This document shows, piece by piece, positions 54,736 through 64,000 of a DNA stretch of 64,000 nt. The stretch is from Isoetes taiwanensis (taxonomy: Eukaryota; Streptophyta; Lycopodiopsida; Isoetales; Isoetaceae): assembly GCA_021234155.1 (NCBI GenBank), contig JAJEKV010000101.1:3453748-3517747 (forward strand), read 5' to 3'. A program made the position numbers and the translations under genes. Position 1 is the stretch's first letter. Each line of letters begins with the position of its first letter. The notes below the pieces were generated by a model, which saw nothing but the letters and a program-made list of their open reading frames with translations, did not search any database and had not been told where the DNA came from.

Positions 54736-55887
54736 ACGGCATTGCATGCTCAAGCCCTGGTTAGAGTTCAAGCTCGGGTTCGGGTCAGAATGTCAGAGGA
54801 AGGCCAAGCAGTCCAACGCCAACTGCTTCAACTGAAGCAGCAGGAGCTTCGGAAAAAAGCTATGGTAAGACTATTTTCCAAGGTCCTCTTTCCTAGTTTC
54901 GGAACATATGCGAATAAAATTATGTTTATCTTGCAGTCAGAATGCAATTCCCAGGATGCTAAGAGTGAGAGTGTTATAAATGACAGAAATTCCAACAAGT
55001 ATTGGAACGATAGCAATTTATCAGCAGAAGAGATGCAAGCAAGAATGCAGAAAACACAAGAAGCAGCACTTAAACGCGAACGAGCATTGGGATATGCATT
55101 TTCTCACCAGGTTTCCAACACCTTTCATTTCAATTCTTGTAACTTGTGATTTATTTGTCTTGGAATCTGAAGCTTGATTATGATGCTGAATATACATAAG
55201 CTATGGAAGACGGGTGAGGAAGCTGCCAGTACGTTTATAGATTGTGATCCCGAGAAAGCACCTTGGGGATGGAGCTGGCTAGAGAGGTGGATGGCTGCAA
55301 GGCCTTGGGAAAACAGGTTAGACAGTAGTACCAATGAAGTCGAAACTCCAGTTAAAAAGAAAGAGGATGCAGCTAAGAACGTCGAAACCATTTTGGCCAG
55401 ATTAAGCACAAGCAGCAAAAGCTTAGCAGCAAATTGCTACAGCCATAACGGCACTCCAGGTTCAGCACAGATAACAAGCCAATCACCCAAAACTCCTGGA
55501 AAGCCAACACATGTTCTTGTCAAGTCTGCAAGTCCTCATGCTATTAGCAGGCTCATAGATGACCAAATGAGTGTGGCATCAAGTGCTCTGAGTACTCCTA
55601 GCATGCCCTTGGCTGCCTTACGTTATGGAAATCTGTCTAATGTAAGCTCTTTCAGAAATGATGAAAGCTCTGCCAGTGCTCACATATTGCCTAGCTACAT
55701 GGCACCAACCCAATCTGCAAAAGCTAAGGTACGCTCCCATAGCACTCCTAGACAGAGTCCTGGTACTCCAGATAAAGGTGCATTATCATCAGCAAAGAAA
55801 AGACTATCTTATCCTATCTATGAAGGCTCTGTTAGCAGTTTTGGAGCAAATATACATGTCATATTGTGCTGTAACCTTGCTATTTGA
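54736..55887 (+). pseudogene. IQD: Captured IQD (IQ67-domain) gene fragment, three exons
   Basis: IQD proteins are plant-specific calmodulin-binding scaffolds on microtubules and membranes. Exon a (54736-54864, after an AG) encodes the second half of IQ67: QALVRVQARVRVRMSEEGQ. Donor GTAAGA follows. Exon b (54937-55110) ends RERALGYAFSHQ before GT. Exon c (from 55201 after AG) encodes WGWSWLERWMAARPWENR and, further on, SYMAPTQSAKAKVRSHSTPR, QSPGTPDKG and KKRLSYP, typical of the IQD C-terminal region. All three exons are in phase 0 and open. The first exons, with the start and the first IQ motifs, are missing, and the frame runs into non-IQD residues before the stop at 55885. The fragment is truncated but little decayed, so capture was recent. 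It lies antisense to Helitron 2. Confidence 0.88.
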
Positions 55888-56690
55888 GCACATAAATACT
55901 GGTCCAAACAAATGCAATAAATTTTGGATGAAAATATCACCTGCCATCATCGGATAATACAAGGCAACGTTGCTGAAAAATGTTCAAGATCTTGTCTCCA
56001 GTATGACGTTCTTTAAAGACTATAAGAGCTTGGCCTGGTGAAGGCAATACATTTTACTCAAAGAAGGAAATACATCTTGAATCCCATAGTGTCAAAGTAT
56101 ATAATAACCTAGAGCAAGAATTGAATCTCCATTTTGTTGCTGAGAACAATGCAATGAACAACGATGTGCCACTGATGATACACGACATACAACTTTTGGA
56201 AAGAGCCGTAAATGCTGGGAACCACGATCAACGTAAAGCTTGCAAATGTGTTCGATTTAAAAATGTGTTTTTTCATGCAATATATCTTTGAATTGAATTT
56301 CATGGCGCTTTTAGCCCGCATTTTTGAAAAGGGTTTTGTTCATAGACTTACTTTTGAGTAGTATTCTTCGATTCAAGCCCCTTTTCCTTGCCGGTTCAGC
56401 GGATTACTCGACCTGGGTTTTATCGTCTCCATTTCTCAGGTGCCTTGTTCTCGTTTCGCAGCCACAAAATAAAAAGCCTAAAAATCAGCCTAAATCCCTG
56501 CTCAATCTGGAAAAAAATAGTGCGTAATGGCGGAAAGAAGTGGGAAGATGCCCAGATTTGTGGGAAGAAGAGAGCCAGAACCGTCGTATAAACAAAACTG
56601 CCAAAAGCCAAAATCAAGGGACGAAAATAAGTTAAAAAATTCAATGTACAAGATTGCGCACAGACTATCATAAAACGCCTTTATTATTAT
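55888..56690. other. Helitron 2 5' region
   Basis: Between the IQD fragment and the TC end. Only short frames; I see no gene or clear repeat. Confidence 0.4.
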
Positions 56691-57170
56691 ATATAGATGT
56701 TAACTCCTGTGTCATGGATCACGCCCTAAAACTTTGGACGGTCCAGATTTACTTGAAATTTTTTTTGATGCGTTAGATTTACTTGAAAAAGTTGGTCGGT
56801 ACTTTTCTTTCTTAAGTTTTTTTCGTTTTTTGTCGCATACAGCCGCCATTGGCAGGATATGACAGGGTAGCAATGGAGCAGTTGTGGAAATAGGGTGCAG
56901 AAGGAAGCCGTTTTCCAGTTTCACAAATTTGTAAAATTCGTGAGTTACTTTAGAAAGCATCTTCACAAACCAAACTTCTTATATCCTATAAAGTCTTCTC
57001 CTCTTTTGCAGTGCGTGGCTTGGTGGTTGGATTTGCTACAACTAACAACGAAAATAACCCAAATAATCGGACATGTCTGTGTTGATTCCCTTGCTTTAGA
57101 GGTCCAAATCTAGCGCTCCATCCTCCTAGATGTCTCTAGGTTTGATCCTGTCCCCCTCACCTTGCCACAT

Positions 57171-58440
<1,270 letters not shown>

Positions 58441-59550
58441 AATGAAGGAAGCCGTTTTCCAGTTTCACAAATTTGTAAAATTCGTGAGTTACTTTAGAAA
58501 GCATCTTCACAAACCAAACTTCTTATATCCTATAAAGTCTTCTCCTCTTTTGCAATGCGTGGCTTGGTGGTTGGATTTGCTATAGCTAATTTAGACAACG
58601 AAAATAACCCAAATAATCGGACATTTCTGTGTTGATTCCCTTGCTTTAGAGGTCCAAATCTAGCGCTCCATCCTCCTAGATGTCTCTAGGTTTGATCCTG
58701 TCCCCCTCACCTTGCCACATTATTTTTGATCTTCTTTATGACAACTCCAGGCATTGGCACAATAGCTGTCATTATTGTTTATTATGATGTCTGCATGATT
58801 GGATTGGAATGAAGGCCCAAGAGATTTCTTTGCTTCTAATATGACGCCAAAGCATGTAGTCACTGATTAAAGTTTTTTACATGCCCAAAGGGGCCGAGCA
58901 ACCTAACCTCGCTTACACTATGGCAATGGGGCCTCAACGCCTAAAAGCCTGCTGGCGGAAAAAGAGAGCTCAGTGGCTGGCCAGATGGAATGTGCAGGAG
59001 CATAGGTGCATCCAAGTGCAAACGGAGGCAGATCGCTGCGATCCTCGATTTGGGGGGGGGGGGAGGGTAACATTGCAGTGGTATCCAATTTTTGTTGTGT
59101 GAGCATGGGCATCGTTGCATTGTTTTTTTGTCAAGCTTCTAGCAGCAGCGGGGTTGGTGTAATGTTGGAATCATGAATGTTGTTCATAGATTTGTAATTG
59201 ACTCTCTCTTTTGCTTCACTAAATGTGGAGTTTGGAAAAGCATCTCTAGAATCATAAAATTGATTAAGGTTTAAGATGATTACTGTGTTATGAATGTGGT
59301 GACGAGGTTAGATGCATGCATGCTAGAGATGCGTCTTTTTTCTTTTTTCTTCTCTCTGTTTTTTTTTTTTTTTTTTTTTTTTTGGGGGTGGGTGGATGGG
59401 GATGATGAAGATGGGGGATGCCTATATGTGAGAACTATTTCGTCTCTATTGATTATTTTCTAGGAAGCCATTATTTAATTTCTAGTTCTTACTTGAATTA
59501 TGCCACGTTTGGTGCTTATGGCTGGTGTAGAGGGCGCAATTGAGTGTAAA
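58441..59550 (+). repeat. Internal tandem duplication of S/T sequence, unit 4
   Basis: Repeats 56904-58440, but with about 440 bp lost at 'gacgccaaagcatgtag' (58845-58860), which removes the microsatellite. The left junction, after 'aactgcaatgaa', joins S sequence at 'ggaagccg', with GAAG shared by both partners. A T24 run near 59359 has expanded in this copy. Confidence 0.75.
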
Positions 59551-60149
59551 ACTGCAATGAAGAATGGTGTTCATGCATTTGTAATTTAAAAGTGGCAACC
59601 TCAACTTTCGGTGAAATGTTGCTAATTTAAAAGATGCATTAAGCACCTAAGACATGATCATAATAGCCAACTAATAATTCATAATGATTTTGCATCCGTG
59701 ACCTTAATCATGCAATCGTGGTGGATTTGTTTCCCTTGTCCTGCAGGTAACTGCTGCTTTGACAGGAGCTTAGAATGATAATATAAGTAACATCCTTTAG
59801 TATGTAGAGACATTCTTCGTAACAATTTTCTCAAAACTATTGCCTACACATATCCTAACCTATATCTCATATTTACATAATATTCTTCCAGCAATCATGG
59901 TTTCGAAGACTCTCTAGGCTTCCTCAAGACTTGCACAATGAATCAAAATGTCGCTTCATAATAGAGTCAATGACATGGCACACTTGGCATTGCATAGAGC
60001 CTAAATGATGTTAGCGCAAGCTGTCTAAGTTTGTTTTTGCATTATTATTTCATGCGGTCTCCTAGCATCAAAATGAATTTACAAAAGTGTGTGTCTTGAA
60101 CAGACATAATTCAAACAAAGTGGGCACAAAGATGCCAACGTCACAATAC

Positions 60150-60606
60150 CCAAAACTTATTATCCTTAAATGTTTTCCAAATCATTTTAGCGTGTTGATT
60201 TTAGCTTGTTGACCTTGATTTGTTGCAACTTGAAATTTCAGTCCTTAAAGCAATCATTAGGAAATGCCTTGTGCATATTTACAAACTGGAACATAATATG
60301 TTGCATTACCTAGTTATGGAAAAGGATTTGGGAACTGCAATAGGATTGCATCCATCGTCCAGTGGTCCTCAAGGATTTAGCATTAAATAAGGCAAAATGC
60401 CTAAACTTGGAAGAGTCATGGAATGTATTCCAACACGGGAACTTGCAAAATAATATGATATGGTTGAAGTAGATAACAAATATTTGCCTATTTAGAAAAA
60501 GAGCCAAAGGCATACTAGGCATTCCAATGTGTTGTTGGAGAACGTGCAGATGATCCTCATAGGAGAAAAAAAGTGAATAGAAAATTGAAAAAACTGAGCA
60601 AGAAGT
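60150..60606 (+). pseudogene. Decayed PPR-protein fragment, unit 4, shortened
   Basis: Repeat-core piece begins at 60389. About 110 bp before the E/E+-like piece, including the acceptor-like sequence, are deleted ('ggcattccaatgtgttgttg'). Confidence 0.4.
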
Positions 60607-61372
60607 AAACAGGGCATGAAGAAGAATTTTGAGCTGTATAAGCAACGCTTGTTTGACATTCCAAATCTTATGCATCCATTTATCAAACATGCAATCTGTA
60701 TTGACATCTAAGCTTATCTTATGCATGCTACCCATATCCAGAAATCAATCCTTGTGTCATGACAAGCCATGTGAATTTCTGAGAGAAAAAAATATGTGCA
60801 TGCCCTATGAGTTCAAACAAAGGAGGATTATATTATGTGCATTAGACATAGCTGACCGAAATTCAATGCCGTGGATAACTATTCTTTGTTATAAATACCA
60901 AAATTTGGAACACAGACAGTCAATAGAACAAACATGTAATGGCTCTAACAATCCTTCCGTGCAGGTCTAGAATACATAACTGAATCATCTAACCAGAGCT
61001 CTGATACCTAGGCAACATGCCTCATGTCTCTATCACTCTAGCCTCCAGACTAATTCAGTCAACTGCTGCAGTGCAAGCTGATTCACTTTTTGCAAGCTTG
61101 TGGAGTCACGAAAACTTCCATTTCCATTTAGACCAATGCGGACCCAGCATATGCTAGTATAATCTAGAGCAAACTAAACTACAAACATATAAATCCTTAC
61201 CTTTTGAAATAATAAAAGCCCAACGACATCAACCGCTTCAATCATTTGAAGCTTCCATTTGGCATTAACATTCAATTTCTAAGAACATCGGAGTCTGTTG
61301 CTATCTAAGAGACTATTTATTTTAAAGAAAATACATGCAACAAAATTCCGTCCAAGCTTGTTACATCTCTAT
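60607..61372 (+). other. Truncated BiP-upstream spacer, unit 4
   Basis: Pieces of the 5341-8760 spacer separated by deletions, for example 'gtgtcatgacaagcc' near 60755 that joins sequences about 470 bp apart in unit 2. I see no gene. Confidence 0.6.
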
Positions 61373-61530
61373 ATTATCTGCTTATGCTTATTATCTGGTT
61401 TTCACACCACTTGTCTTAGCTTTCAACTTTTCTAATAACTTTTAAAATTTTGTACACTTTCTATAAAAATTTATCCAGCATGTTAGACATGCATTTACAA
61501 GACTTTGCTTGCATGAAACAAAAGAAAAGA
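61373..61530 (+). pseudogene. BiP deletion scar and residual 3' UTR, unit 4
   Basis: Upstream spacer ('ttacatctctatat') joins directly to the distal BiP 3' UTR ('cttatgcttattatctgg'). In unit 2 the two points are about 4.37 kb apart (22825 to 27195), so the whole BiP gene is gone. TATAT is shared at both ends. The residual UTR keeps 'ctataaaaatttatccagc', as the orphan 3' ends do. Confidence 0.8.
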
Positions 61531-61897
61531 AGAAGTGGTAATGAATGAAGTTGGAAGATGGATGTTGAAATTGTCCAAAGTAACAAAATAAACTTGTCAC
61601 TAACAAGTCTTGCAACCCAATAATCTTGCAACCCAATGTCTTTACTTTGCTGACTGCAAGAAATATATAAATTTGGAGCTTGGAAAACATCGCTTTGACT
61701 GGATGGTAAGACTTGTCCGGGCAAACATAGATGGAACTTTGGCCAATGTTGCTTACAAAAATGCATTGGCAAAGAAAGAGATCATAGAAAGGGTATAAAT
61801 TGTAGTCTTGAATATTAAATTGAAATGTACATCTATGCTTTTAAAGGTTTGCAAATTCTTGCAAACAACCATCTCTAATCATATGACAAGCAGGAGG
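61531..61897 (+). repeat. Post-BiP A block, unit 4, shortened
   Basis: Homologue of the segment from 11154, with an internal deletion near 61697. It stops abruptly after 'gcaggagg' where the LTR-like element begins. Confidence 0.7.
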
Positions 61898-64000
61898 TGT
61901 TTGGGGTCTGGTTCGGGAACTCCTGCAAGACAGCCCTCTGTGAGGACCCTTGGATCTAACAGGAGAATCCAGGAACTATGTCACGCGGGATTTGCAAGAA
62001 AAACTAAGGAAAGGGAAAAGAAAACAAAAGAGAATAATGAGATCACAATAATAAGCTTCCTTGATATCAATGATGATGATACATGAGCTCTCGCAACCGA
62101 GAGAAAACTGAAGTGAGACAAGACTCAAAACTCATCTAAAAACTCATGTGCTAGCTCTACTCATATATATAGTACAATGGCCTTTGGCCCAATATAGACA
62201 CTGACCGATTTGGTGCCGGCTCACGAAGGAGGCCCCGATTTGTGAGGAATCTTTGGCGGTGCCTCTTGAAAAGCTCGAATACGCCGACGTTGACGCTGGC
62301 GGTGGCCGGGTCGCATACTTGTCCGCGCCTCTTGTTGGACGCCAGCGTGGTCTTTGTCTGCGTGGTCCGCTTGGTCTCATTGGCGAGCCTTTGACAACGA
62401 CCGCTACTTTGTGTGGATCCTTGGCCTTGACTTTGGTCCGTCCGAATGCATGAATAGTCCCGCATCAGAGGCACAAGACTACTCCCCCCACCAAACGACA
62501 TTCACTGGAAGAAAAAGGAGGAAAAGCTTAGAGGGAAGGGAAACTAGCGATGCGAAAGAAAGTGATCCTCACGGAATGAGGATCGCCATTATGGTAATGA
62601 GCAATGAGGTCCCCGGGCGTGGTTTGAAGGGCCAGAGTGTTGAGCCCAAGGGCAGGATCGGCATCAATGAGGAAGTGAGAGCGCATTGGCGTCTTCCAGC
62701 GGCGATGCGCGTCCGAAAGAACAAACTGGCACTCCTGCGAGAAGGCAGGTCGAGACCGAAGGCACCGGACGCCGGGCATTGGGATTGCAGTAAAAGATTG
62801 GACGCTGCCGATTTAAAGAGCTGACCAGGATGCATTTGAGAGCAGCACAGAAACCAGCTTGACGGTGGACTGAAGGGTCTGGTGAGGTGGCGGCATTCTG
62901 CAAGAAGGTATCAAGACCATGTAGCACAAATAAAAGGCCGTTGCAACCACGCTCATTAGCGATATAAATCCAATTCTCAGTAGTGTCCAAGGTGGCATTA
63001 TCCTCCCAATTGGGCGCTCGACAAATCGGGGGATCCCACTGGGAGATCCGTCGAGATCATCTGAGGCGAGTCGACCCGGCGTGGCCATCCATGATGACCG
63101 TCCAAGGGGGCGCCCGTCGAAGAGAGGAACCGTGCGGGTGGAGGGACTCCTAAGGAAGCATATGGAGAGGGAAGGGCCCGTATCGTGGGTTTGCAGCCAT
63201 GTCCTCAATTCTACCAAGACAAGATTCTAATCAAGAGCACGACACCAATGGTCCCACTCAAGTAGAGAGTAATTGATAGGCTGGAGGATTTACCCAACCC
63301 GTTTGGGATTCTTGCTTTCAGAAGGCCACGGAGTTGATTGTAGCCTCCTGCGTCTTTGCATATAAATAACTGGGCTTAATTCAAGATCATCGAGGGATCG
63401 CCAAATTTTTGTTTTTCTTCCTCCAATGTTTCAGCCCGCCGCAGGTAAGGCCGAACAAGTTCGTGCATGTACTCCTCGCTCAAAAGTCCGAGACGAAAGG
63501 GGATCCTTGAAATATGGGTTGGTTGATGATAACAACCAAAGCAAGCATTGAGTTGCCTCGAAAAACACAATGGGCCTCATCTCGAATTTATCATGGAGAT
63601 CCGCCGGTAGAAGTCATGAAAAACATAAGCCATTGGTGAACAACACGGAAAGTGACCAAATCGGGGTCTTCAGAATTGAGCTGATCAAAGACTAAGAGTG
63701 CACAAAATAAACCCTTGTCTTCCACAGAGAGATCCGGCCAGATCCGAAGAAAATCCGCACTTTTGAGTGGCTGTTGATGAACATTGCCATTGGCCGCGTA
63801 CCACTTCAAAAAGGAAAAGGTGTCGCCGGGCCACCACATAGTCAAGATAGGCTGGAAGGAGTAGAGAAGTCCACAGGGATGTTGGTAGCAATGTCGATAT
63901 ATTCCTCCTATTTGTTTTGGGCTTCTTCAGCAGATTGAACTACTTGCTGGAGCTGATGTTCAAGGTCACGGATCCGATTCTCCTTTTCTAACAAAAAGGG
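61898..64000 (-). mobile_element. LTR-like retroelement end, incomplete
   Basis: Repeat-unit sequence stops at 61897 and a new, more GC-rich sequence starts with TG (TGTTTGGGGTCTGG). Read on the minus strand this end is CCCAAACA, a normal LTR terminus. A TATA-like TATATATGAGT lies near 62160 on the minus strand, and a purine tract GGTGGGGGGAG (62482-62492) could be a polypurine tract, giving an LTR of about 585 bp, though the putative LTR start there is not TG. The interior (63376-63845 minus) has open frames of 64 and 85 codons that I do not recognise; there is no visible reverse transcriptase or integrase. The other end is outside the window. A non-autonomous LTR element is the best guess; another repeat class is possible. 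Confidence 0.45.

Larger units (their letters stand above)
52220..56697 (-). mobile_element. Helitron 2, non-autonomous, 4478 bp, carrying an IQD fragment
   Basis: Read on the minus strand it begins TCTATATATAATAATAAAGG after an A and ends GCCCAGCAACGCTGGGC-ACTTTTT-CTAG before a T. Plus-strand coordinates: CTAG 52220-52223, hairpin 52231-52247, TC end at 56697. No target duplication. Removal restores 'ttatattataatgttaactc' of the S block (unit 1: A2461/T2462). No Rep/helicase coding region is visible. Inside are a 37-bp triplicate near the 3' end, unidentified minus-strand gene-like pieces at 53200-54311, and three exons of an IQD gene at 54736-55887 in antisense to the element. Introns kept in the captured gene show DNA-level capture. 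Confidence 0.92.
51917..57170 (+). repeat. S block, unit 4 copy 2, split by a Helitron
   Basis: S-block sequence at 51917-52219 and 56698-57170 joins exactly (A|T) when the Helitron is removed, matching 2158-2938. Confidence 0.8.

Noticed and set aside
62354-62824. 156-codon plus-strand open frame
   Set aside because: It spans the presumed LTR-interior border in a GC-richer region with open frames on both strands; no domain recognised.

Overview
The window is nuclear DNA of a land plant. It carries three copies of a plant ER-luminal HSP70 (BiP), a fragment of a plant-specific IQD (IQ67-domain) gene with its introns, relics of a PPR protein, two Helitrons, hAT-type MITEs and one end of an LTR-like element. 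I cannot name the species. The dense repeats suggest a large, repeat-rich genome.

Layout. Most of the window is a tandem array of four related units: unit 1 at 1-15521, unit 2 at 15522-33711, unit 3 at 33712-49685 and unit 4 at 49686-61897. The intact order in a unit is: an A block (short repeats around 'catagatggaactttggcc'); one or two S blocks, some with a 570-bp hAT-type MITE; a T block with a (TC)n(AC)n microsatellite; a decayed PPR fragment; about 3.5 kb of spacer; an intronless BiP gene; then further A and S blocks. Units 1 and 3 end with an extra 1.4-kb module that holds an older, orphan copy of the BiP 3' end. Unit 2 lacks this module but has a 688-bp hAT MITE and a 3.9-kb Helitron. 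Unit 4 has a 4.5-kb Helitron, has lost BiP by a deletion of about 4.4 kb, and is cut at 61898 by an LTR-like element that runs out of the window.

Genes. BiP copies begin at 8895, 25134 and 43247. Each has a signal peptide, the HSP70 signatures and a C-terminal HSEL where HDEL would be expected. None has an open frame from end to end. The breaks cluster at CAG/CTG trinucleotides and homopolymers, and differ between copies in nearly identical DNA, which points to consensus error (possibly at CHG-methylated cytosines) at least as much as to real decay. The second Helitron (52220-56697) has captured three exons of an IQD gene, from the middle of the IQ67 domain to the C-terminal region, antisense to the Helitron.

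Main discoveries: two non-autonomous Helitrons with complete termini, inserted 14 bp apart in homologous sequence and in opposite orientation; an IQD gene capture; two MITE families with readable TIRs, 8-bp target duplications and matching empty sites; a BiP array with an unusual retention signal; and a systematic copy-to-copy error signature. I saw no rRNA, tRNA or CRISPR array.
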